Shown here piece by piece: positions 1 to 7,429 of a DNA stretch of 11,892 nt. Numbering within the stretch: position 1 is the stretch's first letter; every line of letters begins with the position of its first letter. The translations under genes were made by a program, and so were the position numbers. The stretch covers positions 1-11,892 of the forward strand of contig CAKOWE010000022.1 in NCBI GenBank assembly GCA_934122235.1. Direction: 5' to 3'. The notes beneath the pieces are model-generated. The model saw nothing but the letters and a program-made list of their open reading frames with translations, had not been told where the DNA came from and did not search any database. Origin of the DNA: an uncultured Clostridia bacterium. Lineage in GTDB: Bacteria; Bacillota; Clostridia; TANB77; CAG-508.

Positions 1-207
1 GGAAAGTTCAAATTTTAAGGAATCAGAATTTTTAAAATTTGGATTATTTTTTATAGAATTATATAATTTTTCTAGCATAGAGTGATTTAATTTTTTTAAA
101 AAAACTTGAGGTTCATCCGATGCGAGTAAAAGTCTATACATATCTTCATTTCCTTTTAAGTAAGATATTACTTCGTCTAAATATTTAAAAATATCATCCA
201 ATGAAAG
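1..207 (-). pseudogene. C-terminal fragment of a TetR/AcrR-type transcriptional regulator, running off the left edge
   Basis: Read on the minus strand from about 207 to 1, this stretch is open and translates to a helical protein containing LDDIFKYLDEV, YLKGNEDMYRLLLASDEP and FLKKLNHSMLEKLY. This pattern resembles the ligand-binding C-terminal half of small clostridial TetR-family regulators. The N-terminal helix-turn-helix is absent: beyond about 207 the frame stays open but runs antisense to the permease gene, and no ATG with a ribosome binding site is visible. The gene therefore looks cut at its 5' end. Its 3' end is outside the window. TetR genes often stand divergently next to ABC exporters they repress, which fits the FtsX-like permease fragment on the other strand. 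Family assignment comes from sequence pattern only, not from a search. Confidence 0.5.
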
Positions 208-292
208 ACAATTTAAACATATTATAAAATATGATGCAATAGTAGCTTTAAATGATGAACTAACGAATAATGAAGAAAATGAACTTGAGAGT

Positions 293-1210
293 TTGTTAAG
301 TGATAATGAAATAGATAGCTATACTTCTATATTTTATGAGGAAGTTTCAAAAAATGCGGGAAAAAATAATGATAAGCAATCTATAAAACTAATTGTTCCA
401 GAAGACATGGATGAATTTGATAAATATATATCTATTATAGATAGAAGAAGCGGAGAAACAATGAAATTAGAAGATGGCGGAGTTATTATTTCAGAAAGAC
501 TAGCAACATTATTAAATGTAAAACAAGGTGATGGTTTAACATATATAGATAGCAATGATAAAGTAAGAGAAACAAAAATATCAGGAATATGTGAAATGAA
601 TGCTGGACATTTTATATTTATGAATCAAGAAGAGTACAAAAATATTTATGGTGAAGAGTTACAATCAAATGCCAAATTACTATTATTTAAAAATTCTAGC
701 ACAGAAAATATACAAAATCAATCAGTAAGGTTTATGGAATTATCTTCAGTAAAAGGTGTTGTTCAAAATACAACATTATATAATCAGATAAATACTATTG
801 TAAAATCTTTGAATAAAATAATGTTAGTTTTGATAATTCTTGCAGTATTACTTGCAATAGTCATATTATATAACTTAACTAATATAAATGTAGCTGAAAG
901 AATAAGAGAATTATGTACTATTAAGGTTTTAGGATTTTTTGACAAGGAAACAACAATGTATATTTATAGAGAAACAATTATTCTATCAGCAATAGGAATT
1001 ATTGCAGGATGGATTATTGGGATAATTCTTCATAAATATATATTAACAGTTGTTCCACCAGATGAAGTAATGTTTAATCCAGTTATTTGGATTGGAGCAT
1101 ATATTATACCGTTTATTTCAATAACCATAGTGTCATTTATTTTAAAATACTATGTAAATGGCAAATTAAAAAATGTTGATATGTTGGAAGCTTTAAAATC
1201 AGTTGACTAG
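293..1210 (+). CDS. FtsX-like ABC transporter permease, N-terminally truncated (C-terminal ~305 residues)
   Basis: The product matches the C-terminal part of large FtsX/MacB-type ABC transporter permeases. It has an extracytoplasmic domain (about residues 1-170), then three membrane segments (about 175-196, 229-250, 264-286) and the conserved short loop after the first of them (NLTNINVAERIREL, then the TIKVLGF stretch). The closing LEALKSVD is also typical. Full-length relatives are several hundred residues longer. The only start-like codon is a TTG at 293 with poor ribosome-binding context, and family-like sequence (IIKYDAIVALNDEL) continues in frame upstream to about 212, with the nearest in-frame stop at 161. 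The gene is therefore probably a broken remnant rather than a short intact permease. No partner ATPase gene is present. The fragment abuts a minus-strand tetR fragment near 207-212. Confidence 0.75.
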   Translation: MLSDNEIDSYTSIFYEEVSKNAGKNNDKQSIKLIVPEDMDEFDKYISIIDRRSGETMKLEDGGVIISERLATLLNVKQGDGLTYIDSNDKVRETKISGICEMNAGHFIFMNQEEYKNIYGEELQSNAKLLLFKNSSTENIQNQSVRFMELSSVKGVVQNTTLYNQINTIVKSLNKIMLVLIILAVLLAIVILYNLTNINVAERIRELCTIKVLGFFDKETTMYIYRETIILSAIGIIAGWIIGIILHKYILTVVPPDEVMFNPVIWIGAYIIPFISITIVSFILKYYVNGKLKNVDMLEALKSVD

Positions 1211-1269
1211 AAAATATATACTATAAAAATAGCAACATTAAATAAAATAATAAAAGGTAAAATAAACAT

Positions 1270-1294
1270 AACCGGTGCCATTATGGTACCGGTT
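1270..1294. terminator. Hairpin terminator after the permease fragment
   Basis: The sequence from 1270 to 1294 folds on itself almost perfectly: AACCGGTGCCAT pairs with ATGGTACCGGTT, with one G·T pair. It stands about 60 bp after the permease stop and is flanked by A-rich sequence on the left and a weak T-rich run on the right. A bidirectional intrinsic terminator is the simplest reading. The U-tract is poor, so an operator is an alternative. Confidence 0.55.
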
Positions 1295-1345
1295 ATACTA
1301 TTTATAATATACCTTAAAATAATAAAAAATAATATACAAATATAT

Positions 1346-1374
1346 TTGACAAATATAATTTTTTAATAGATAAT
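1346..1374 (+). promoter_or_regulatory. Sigma-A-type promoter of the glucan phosphorylase gene
   Basis: A perfect -35 box TTGACA (1346-1351) is followed after exactly 17 bp by GATAAT (1369-1374), one mismatch from the -10 consensus. The start codon lies about 70 bp downstream, leaving a short leader. Confidence 0.7.
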
Positions 1375-1443
1375 GATAATATATTTTTTGTAAAAAAAAT
1401 ATACAAATGAAAAAGTTATAGGTATACTAAGGAGGAATTAGAA

Positions 1444-4008
1444 ATGTTTGTATTCAATAAAATAACAGTAAATCCACAATTACCCGAAAGAATTAAAGAG
1501 TTATCTAAAATTGCTAACAATGTATGGTGGGCATGGAATACTGATTTCTTAAAATTATTCAAAACAATAGATATTGATTTATGGGAAAGATGTGAAAAAA
1601 ATCCTGTAAAATTTTTAAAATGTGTAGATCAATCTAAATTAGAAAATGCAGCTAATTATCCAGAATTTCTTAAAGAATATGATAGAGTTGTTTCAAATTT
1701 TGAAAATTATATGAATAGTAAAAGCACATGGTATAATAAAAATTATCCAAATGGGAAAAATAATTTAATAGCATACTTTTCAGCAGAATATGGATTAGAT
1801 GAAATATTACCAATATATTCAGGAGGACTTGGAATATTATCAGGAGATCATTTGAAATCTGCTAGTGATTTAGGATTACCATTTGTAGCAGTTGGGTTAT
1901 TATATAAAAATGGCTATTTTTGGCAAAAAATTGGTGGATATGGTAATCAAGAAACAGAATACAAAAATTTAGACATGTCAAATTTACCTATATTGCCTGT
2001 AAAAAATGCTGATGGAGAAGATTTAATAATAGATGTAAAATTTCCAGAAGACAAAATATACTTAAAAGTTTGGAAAATTAATGTTGGAAGAATAACACTA
2101 TATTTATTGGACTCAGATATAGAACAAAATAGAGAAGATTATAGAAATGTTACATTACGTTTATATGGCGGGGACCAAGAAATGAGAATAAGACAAGAAA
2201 TAGTTCTTGGTATGGCAGGAGCCAACTTGTTAAAAATATTAGGATTAAATCCAACAGTATATCACATGAACGAAGGTCATTCATCTTTCTTAGTATTAGA
2301 AGTTATAAAAAACATAATGAAAGAAAAAGAAGTATCATTTAATATTGCAAAAGAGATTGTAACTGCAAAGACAGTATTTACAACTCATACACCAGTACCA
2401 GCAGGAAATGATATGTTTCCAATAGATTTAGTAGAAAAATATTTCAAAGAATTTTGGCCTAAATTAGGTTTATCAAGAGAAGAATTTTTAAAACTTGGAA
2501 TGAAACCAACAGAACAATTAGAGCAAAAATTTAATATGGGTATATTAGCTCTTAAAGTTGCAGGAAAGAAAAATGGAGTAAGTAAATTACATGGAGCTGT
2601 GTCAAGAGAATTATTTGGCGATGTATGGCCTAATATTGCTGCAAATGAATCTCCAATAACTTATGTAACTAATGGAGTGCACACTTGCTCATGGCTAGCA
2701 TTTAATTTAAAAGAATTATATAATAAATATTTAGATCCATATTGGCAAGACGAAATCCATAACCAAGAAACATGGAAAAAAATAGAAAATATTCCAAATG
2801 AAGAATTATGGAATGAGCATAAATTTAGAAAAGAAAGATTATTAAATTTGGTTAAAGAAAATGTTACAAATAGACTAAAACGTAATGGAATGGGATATGA
2901 ACAAATAAAAGAAATAACATCTAAATTAAATCCTAATGCATTAACAATAGGTTTTGCTAGAAGATTTGCAACATATAAAAGAGCCACATTAATATTTAGA
3001 GATTTAGAGAGAATAACTCAAATATTAAATGACGAAAGTAGACCTGTACAAATAATATTTGCGGGAAAAGCACATCCAGCAGATAAAGAAGGACAAGATT
3101 TAATAAAATATATAAATGAAATATCAATGATGCCACAATTTAAAGGAAAAATATTTGTATTAGAAAATTATAATATGAATATAGCTAGATATTTAGTTTC
3201 TGGTGTGGATGTATGGCTAAACAATCCAAGAAGACCAATGGAAGCATCTGGAACAAGTGGACAAAAAGCATCAATAAATGGAGTTGTTAACTTTAGTATA
3301 CTAGATGGATGGTGGGCTGAAGGATATAATTCTAAAAATGGTTGGGCAATTGGAACAAATGCAGATTACGAATCATATGAAGCACAAGATGCAGCTGACA
3401 GTGACAGTTTATACAGCACATTAGAAAATAAAATTATACCAACATATTATAATGTAAATGATAAGGGAATATCAAACGATTGGATTACAATAATGAAAAA
3501 TTCAATAATTTCTACTGGAGCAAAATATAGCACATCTAGAATGGTTATAGACTATGTAGAAAAATTATATATGCCATTATGCAATTTAACAAACAATTAT
3601 TTCAACACATTAGAAAAAGTTACAGAATATAATAAATTTAAAGAAGAGTTATATTCAAATTGGAATGATATAGAAATTACACAAGTAAATAACTTTAATA
3701 ACATTACAATAAATGCTAGAGAAGAAATTGAAGTTACATGTACTGTAAAATTGCCCAATATATCACCATCAAATATAGAAACTCAAGTATATTATGGTAA
3801 AGTTATGGAAAATGGAATATTAGAAAATATAGGTATAGTACCTATGAAATTAGTAGATTCAAATGAAGAAGAAAAAGTATATACATATGAAGCAAAAGTA
3901 AAATTAGTAACTGGAGGAGATTATGGATATACATTTAGAGTAATGCCAAAACATGAAATGCTACTTGACAGTGCCAACCTAAATTTGGTAAAATGGATAA
4001 CAGCATAA
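1444..4008 (+). CDS. glgP: Alpha-glucan phosphorylase (GlgP-like, DUF3417-type)
   Basis: This enzyme releases glucose 1-phosphate from glycogen or maltodextrin using phosphate and pyridoxal phosphate in the cytoplasm. The 854-residue length fits the alpha-glucan phosphorylase subfamily represented by Thermotoga AgpA. The N-terminus (about 8-115) is the family's DUF3417-like region (NNVWWAWN). The glucan-binding and catalytic core follows: FSAEYG, NEGHSSF (His279), THTPVPAGND, TNGVHT, FARRFATYKR and FAGKAHPAD. EASGTSGQKASING carries the expected PLP lysine at Lys608. The last ~110 residues form a beta-rich extension typical of this subfamily. AAGGAGG at 1429-1435 is a strong ribosome binding site, 8 nt before ATG. 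The gene has its own promoter and a terminator at 4045-4068, so it appears monocistronic. No other glycogen genes are nearby. Confidence 0.93.
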   Translation: MFVFNKITVNPQLPERIKELSKIANNVWWAWNTDFLKLFKTIDIDLWERCEKNPVKFLKCVDQSKLENAANYPEFLKEYDRVVSNFENYMNSKSTWYNKNYPNGKNNLIAYFSAEYGLDEILPIYSGGLGILSGDHLKSASDLGLPFVAVGLLYKNGYFWQKIGGYGNQETEYKNLDMSNLPILPVKNADGEDLIIDVKFPEDKIYLKVWKINVGRITLYLLDSDIEQNREDYRNVTLRLYGGDQEMRIRQEIVLGMAGANLLKILGLNPTVYHMNEGHSSFLVLEVIKNIMKEKEVSFNIAKEIVTAKTVFTTHTPVPAGNDMFPIDLVEKYFKEFWPKLGLSREEFLKLGMKPTEQLEQKFNMGILALKVAGKKNGVSKLHGAVSRELFGDVWPNIAANESPITYVTNGVHTCSWLAFNLKELYNKYLDPYWQDEIHNQETWKKIENIPNEELWNEHKFRKERLLNLVKENVTNRLKRNGMGYEQIKEITSKLNPNALTIGFARRFATYKRATLIFRDLERITQILNDESRPVQIIFAGKAHPADKEGQDLIKYINEISMMPQFKGKIFVLENYNMNIARYLVSGVDVWLNNPRRPMEASGTSGQKASINGVVNFSILDGWWAEGYNSKNGWAIGTNADYESYEAQDAADSDSLYSTLENKIIPTYYNVNDKGISNDWITIMKNSIISTGAKYSTSRMVIDYVEKLYMPLCNLTNNYFNTLEKVTEYNKFKEELYSNWNDIEITQVNNFNNITINAREEIEVTCTVKLPNISPSNIETQVYYGKVMENGILENIGIVPMKLVDSNEEEKVYTYEAKVKLVTGGDYGYTFRVMPKHEMLLDSANLNLVKWITA

Positions 4009-4044
4009 GAAATATGTAGAAATTTGGCAAACGCATTTATATAA

Positions 4045-4068
4045 GGGCGGAGCATATCTCCGCCTTTT
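4045..4068 (+). terminator. Rho-independent terminator after glgP
   Basis: A GC-rich stem GGCGGAG (4046-4052) pairs with CTCCGCC (4058-4064) around the loop CATAT and is followed by TTTT. It begins 37 bp after the glgP stop. Confidence 0.9.
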
Positions 4069-4106
4069 GATATGTAAATAAAACAAATCAAATTTATACG
4101 TAGAAT

Positions 4107-4136
4107 ATTGCAAATAATGTTATTTGTAATTATAGT
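4107..4136 (+). promoter_or_regulatory. pyk promoter with a palindrome in its spacer
   Basis: TTGCAA (4108-4113) and TATAGT (4131-4136) are separated by 17 bp and give a credible sigma-A promoter. The spacer holds a palindrome: CAAATAA (4111-4117), TG, TTATTTG (4120-4126). It extends, with one mismatched pair, to ATT at 4107-4109 and AAT at 4128-4130. A dyad there is where a repressor would be expected to bind. I do not recognise the regulator. Confidence 0.5.
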
Positions 4137-4166
4137 GTATAAAACAAAGAGGAGAGGATGTTAGAT

Positions 4167-5600
4167 ATGAGAAAAACTAAAATAGTATGTACAATTGGAC
4201 CAGCAAGTGGAGATGTAGAAGTATTAAGAAGTTTGATAAGAGCAGGGATGAATATGGCAAGAATAAACTTTTCTCATGGTTCTTACCCAGATCAAGAAAA
4301 ATTTATTAATGCAGTAAAAGAGGCAAGAAGACTAGAGAATAAGCCTGTTGCATTATTGTTAGATATGCAAGGACCAGAAATAAGAACAGGAAAACTAAAA
4401 GAAGCACCTGTATTCTTAAAAGAAGGAAATAAATTTGTTTTATACAATGATGATATAGATGGAGATGAAAATGGTATATCTGTTAGCTATAAGAACTTAT
4501 ACAAAGATGTTAAACCAGGTACAAAAATACTTATAGATGATGGGTTATTAGGAATAGAAGTAGAAGAAATAAAAGATAAAGATATTTATTGTAAAGTTGT
4601 TGAAGGTGGAAAATTAGGAAGTAGAAAAAGTATAAATATTCCAGGATGTTCTGTTAGATTACCAAGCTTAAAAGAAAAAGATATACAAGATTTAAAAGAT
4701 GGAGTAAGAGTAGATTTTGATTATGTAGCAGCATCATTTGTAAGAAATGCACAAGATGTATTAGATGTAAGAAAAGTATTAGATGATAATGGTGGTCAAA
4801 GAATAAAAATAATAGCTAAAATAGAAAATCAAGAAGGAATAGACAATTTTAAAGAAATATTAAAAGTAGTAGATGGTGTGATGGTTGCTCGTGGTGATAT
4901 GGGAGTTGAAATACCACTAGAGCAAGTTCCTATAGTACAAAAATATTTTATAAAAGAATGTGATAGAGCTGGAAAATTAGTAATAACAGCAACACAAATG
5001 TTAGAATCAATGAGTAATTCTCCAAGACCAACAAGAGCTGAAGTAAGTGATGTAGCAAATGCTATTTTCGATGGAACTGGAGCAATAATGTTATCTGGAG
5101 AAAGTGCAATGGGAAAATATCCAGTAGAATGTGTTAAAACAATGAATAAGATATCAGAAGCAATAGAAGGTTCAATAAAATATTGGAAAAGATTTAAAAA
5201 AAGAGAATATGATTTATCAAAAACTACAGATGAATGGAATTTAAATTATTCTGTATGCAATACAGCTCTAAATATGCAAGCAAAAGCGATAATTGTATAT
5301 ACACAAACAGGAGATACACCAAATTTAATAGCAAGTTTATTGCCAGCGTGTCCGGTTTATGCGTTAACAGAAGATGAAATGACATACAGACAATTAGCAC
5401 CAATTTGGGGAATTGAGCCAATTTTATTTGAAAAACAAGAAAACATAGATAAAGTATTAAAATTGGGAGTAGATAAATTATTAAAAGAAAATAAGTTAAA
5501 TAAAGGTGATTTAGTTATATTGGCAGGAGGAACAGGAATAGAAATAGAATCAACAAGTGATGGAATAAATAGAATGATAGGTAGAACAATAAGAATTTAA
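4167..5600 (+). CDS. pyk: Pyruvate kinase
   Basis: Catalyses the last glycolytic step, phosphoenolpyruvate plus ADP to pyruvate plus ATP, in the cytoplasm. Family motifs occur in order: TKIVCTIGPAS, MNMARINFSHG, DMQGPEIRTG, IIAKIENQEG with the catalytic lysine, MVARGDMGVEIP, and ATQMLESM followed by SPRPTRAEVSDVANA and LSGESAMGKYP. The C-terminal alpha/beta domain (about 350-477) completes the protein. There is no extra PEP-utiliser domain of the kind found in Bacillus pyruvate kinases. The glutamate in GPEIRTG is the residue typical of potassium-dependent enzymes. I chose ATG 4167, giving 477 residues and the usual N-terminus MRKTKIV: GGAGAGG (4151-4157) is 9 nt from it but overlaps the upstream in-frame ATG at 4158. 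A start at 4158 would add three residues. Confidence 0.95.
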   Translation: MRKTKIVCTIGPASGDVEVLRSLIRAGMNMARINFSHGSYPDQEKFINAVKEARRLENKPVALLLDMQGPEIRTGKLKEAPVFLKEGNKFVLYNDDIDGDENGISVSYKNLYKDVKPGTKILIDDGLLGIEVEEIKDKDIYCKVVEGGKLGSRKSINIPGCSVRLPSLKEKDIQDLKDGVRVDFDYVAASFVRNAQDVLDVRKVLDDNGGQRIKIIAKIENQEGIDNFKEILKVVDGVMVARGDMGVEIPLEQVPIVQKYFIKECDRAGKLVITATQMLESMSNSPRPTRAEVSDVANAIFDGTGAIMLSGESAMGKYPVECVKTMNKISEAIEGSIKYWKRFKKREYDLSKTTDEWNLNYSVCNTALNMQAKAIIVYTQTGDTPNLIASLLPACPVYALTEDEMTYRQLAPIWGIEPILFEKQENIDKVLKLGVDKLLKENKLNKGDLVILAGGTGIEIESTSDGINRMIGRTIRI

Positions 5601-5608
5601 TAAAAAGG

Positions 5609-5679
5609 AATACAGAACTTTTATATTGAAAACAATTAAAAAATAGAATTGTTTAATGTAGAAAAAGTTCTGTATTTTT
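5609..5679 (+). terminator. Long nested stem-loop after pyk, probable terminator
   Basis: A perfect 14-bp inverted repeat (5609-5622 with 5663-5676) encloses a second 8-bp one (AAACAATT 5630-5637 with AATTGTTT 5647-5654) and runs into TTTTT at 5675-5679. It starts 9 bp after the pyk stop. Its position and the T-run support termination, but at 68 nt with an internal loop it is longer than usual. Confidence 0.65.
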
Positions 5680-5696
5680 ATATGATATTAGATATG

Positions 5697-5725
5697 TTGA
5701 TTTATGTAGAAAAAAATAGTATAAT
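5697..5725 (+). promoter_or_regulatory. Promoter of the YibE/F-family gene
   Basis: TTGATT (5697-5702) lies 17 bp before a perfect TATAAT (5720-5725), about 37 bp ahead of the chosen start codon. Confidence 0.6.
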
Positions 5726-5761
5726 ATGTAAGTATTATTTTTGAAAGGATTGAATTTATAT

Positions 5762-6964
5762 ATGAAAAAAATAATAACAATATTTATACTATGTATAATG
5801 TTATTTTTGATGTGTACAAACATATATGCTACTGAGGCAGACACAAGTGAGGAAAATTTAGTATTACAACCAGTAACAAATGGGGAAAAAACACAAGTAG
5901 AAGCCAAAATAATAAATGTAGGAGATCCATACGTAAAAGAAGAGGCTGAAGGAATTAAAAGAACTTTGCAAGATGTAACAATAGAGATAAAAGAGGGAAA
6001 ATATAAAGGACAGAAAATTGATACAGTTTATGTTATGACATATGATGTAGATAATAAAATTATAGGATATAAATTGAATAAGGGTAATAGCGTAATAGTG
6101 CAATTATCTACAGATGGAGATACAATAACTGAAGTTTCAATACAAGAAATAGTAAGACAAAATTATATATTGTTAATGATTATAATGTTTTTTGCAATAA
6201 TAATTTTAATAGGAAAAAAACAGGGCTTAAAAGCTATTGCAGGTTTGGTTGTAACAATATTTGCAATATATTTTATAATGATTAAAGGAATATATGCTGG
6301 AAAAAATGCAGTGTGGCTATCTATTATGACGTCTGTTGTTATAATTGTATTAACATTTATAATAATAGCAGGATTTAATAAAAAATCATTGACAGCAGCT
6401 TTAGGAACTTCGGGAGGAGTAATATCAGCAGGTATTGTTGCTGCTATATTTGGATATATTTCAAAAATTTCAGGAGTAACAGAAGAAGCTTTATTCTTAG
6501 CTGTTTCATCTCATCAAATAGTTTTTAATTTTAAAGATTTATTTTTTGCAGGAATTGTAATATCAGCTTTAGGAGCATGTATGGATGTTGGAATGTCAAT
6601 AGCTTCAGCATTAGATGAAATAAAACAAAAAAATCCAAATATAACATGGAAAGAATTATTAAAAAGTGGCATGAATATAGGTGGAGATGTTATAGGTACA
6701 ATGACTAATACACTTATACTTGCGTATGTTGGTGGAGCACTAACATTAATATTGTTATTTATGGCATCTAATATGTCAATAGGAGAAATAGTAAATAAAG
6801 AAACAATAGCAACAGAAGTAGTTTCTGCATTAGCAGGAAGTATGGGAGTTGTCTTTACAGTACCAATTACTTCATTAGTATATTCATTGCTAAATAAGAA
6901 AAAAACGGTCTATGATACAAAAGCTAAAAATGTTGTAGAAGGAAAAAGAAGCTTAAAAATTTAA
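5762..6964 (+). CDS. YibE/F-like family multipass membrane protein
   Basis: A 400-residue polytopic membrane protein. It has a signal-like N-terminus (MKKIITIFILCIMLFLMC, probable cleavage near IYA-TE) and an extracytoplasmic domain of about 110 residues. The rest is a block of hydrophobic segments starting near residue 135, with glycine/alanine-rich stretches, VSSHQIVFNFKDLF, GACMDVGMSIASAL and GGDVIGTMTNTL. These match the YibE/F-like family, whose biochemical role is unknown as far as I know. The start is ATG 5762: AAAGGA at 5744-5749 serves as ribosome binding site. An upstream in-frame TTG at 5741 overlaps that site and would spoil the signal peptide. The gene stands alone between its own promoter and a long intergenic region. 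Confidence 0.85.
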   Translation: MKKIITIFILCIMLFLMCTNIYATEADTSEENLVLQPVTNGEKTQVEAKIINVGDPYVKEEAEGIKRTLQDVTIEIKEGKYKGQKIDTVYVMTYDVDNKIIGYKLNKGNSVIVQLSTDGDTITEVSIQEIVRQNYILLMIIMFFAIIILIGKKQGLKAIAGLVVTIFAIYFIMIKGIYAGKNAVWLSIMTSVVIIVLTFIIIAGFNKKSLTAALGTSGGVISAGIVAAIFGYISKISGVTEEALFLAVSSHQIVFNFKDLFFAGIVISALGACMDVGMSIASALDEIKQKNPNITWKELLKSGMNIGGDVIGTMTNTLILAYVGGALTLILLFMASNMSIGEIVNKETIATEVVSALAGSMGVVFTVPITSLVYSLLNKKKTVYDTKAKNVVEGKRSLKI

Positions 6965-7069
6965 ATGAATTTTACTAATATTAATAAAAAATATCAATGA
7001 ATACGAAGTTTATAATTTGTTATAGTTGTTGTCTATTTAGTTTAAATAAATTTAATTAATAATTAGTAT
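6965..7069. other. AT-rich intergenic stretch without recognisable feature
   Basis: This is the first part of the 465-bp gap between the YibE/F gene and the Rpn gene. I see no convincing gene, hairpin or promoter in it. The rest of the gap holds the inverted repeats and promoter listed separately. Confidence 0.5.
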
Positions 7070-7206
7070 ACAAAAACTCTATATTATTTAAACACTGTGT
7101 AAATGATTAACCGGAGCATAGTACAGGAAAAAGTAGCAATTTGCAAGTATTTTATTTGGAAGGTTGCGATATCAAGGTGTGAAAAATAATATAGAGTTCT
7201 TTTTGT
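7070..7206 (+). other. Structured element closed by a 15-bp inverted repeat, ending in a T-run
   Basis: AACTCTATATTATTT at 7075-7089 is exactly complementary to 7184-7198. With a 2-nt gap the pairing continues outward (ACAAAA on the left, TTTTTGT on the right). The 3' arm is followed by CTTTTTG. The ~94-nt interior is less AT-rich than the arms and offers a further helix: GCAATT 7136-7141 with GGTTGC 7162-7167, including two G·T pairs. It could be a small RNA or cis-acting RNA with terminator, or a miniature inverted-repeat element. It matches no riboswitch class I can recognise. It also provides the only plausible terminator for the YibE/F gene. Confidence 0.45.
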
Positions 7207-7280
7207 TAAAATGGATGAGAATGTTAGAAGAAAAATACTGTTAAATGTAGAGAGACAAAAATGAAACTAGAATGTGCAAG

Positions 7281-7322
7281 ATTTTTGTTAATTTCTGTCG
7301 AGAAAAATAATTTGACAAAAAT
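7281..7322. repeat. Inverted repeat overlapping the Rpn promoter
   Basis: ATTTTTGTTAA (7281-7291) pairs with TTGACAAAAAT (7312-7322, one G·T). Directly inside it TTTCT (7292-7296) pairs with AGAAA (7301-7305) around the loop GTCG, leaving a 6-nt bulge. The right arm contains the -35 box TTGACA, so the dyad could be an operator. The TGTCGA core at 7296-7301 is loosely similar to a Spo0A box but does not match it well. Confidence 0.4.
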
Positions 7323-7340
7323 AGCATAATATTATATATA
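7312..7340 (+). promoter_or_regulatory. Probable promoter of the Rpn-family gene
   Basis: A perfect TTGACA (7312-7317) is followed after 17 bp by TATATA (7335-7340). The start codon is about 90 bp downstream, leaving a leader with two small hairpins: 7341-7347 with 7358-7364, and 7370-7375 plus 7380-7382 with 7389-7397. Confidence 0.5.
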
Positions 7341-7429
7341 AAATACATATATTTTTTTGTATTTCTTATAAATTCTTTAGGCGATTCTGCCGAATTTTCA
7401 GTAAATAAAAAATAGAAAAAAGAAAAGAG

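Noticed and set aside
334..555. Minus-strand reading frame inside the permease fragment
   Set aside because: It lies wholly antisense to a well-supported coding frame, has no ribosome binding site and shows no family pattern. The same applies to the other short minus-strand frames lying over glgP, pyk, the YibE/F gene, the MSL gene, the target and the RT gene.
5741..5761. TTG at 5741 as start of the YibE/F-family protein
   Set aside because: It overlaps the likely ribosome binding site AAAGGA and would place residues ahead of a normal signal peptide; ATG 5762 is better.
7075..7198. Riboswitch, SRP RNA or 6S RNA
   Set aside because: None of the conserved cores I know for c-di-GMP, TPP, SAM, T-box or SRP RNA is present, and the size and interior do not fit 6S RNA. 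It is left as an unassigned structured element.
7296..7301. Possible Spo0A box (TGTCGA) upstream of the Rpn gene
   Set aside because: The flanks do not match the consensus and the motif is better explained as the loop of an inverted repeat.
7211..7329. Two very short plus-strand frames (starting at 7211 and 7261)
   Set aside because: About 17 and 22 codons, without clear ribosome sites; the second lies over the hairpin and promoter of the Rpn gene. Chance frames are the simpler reading.
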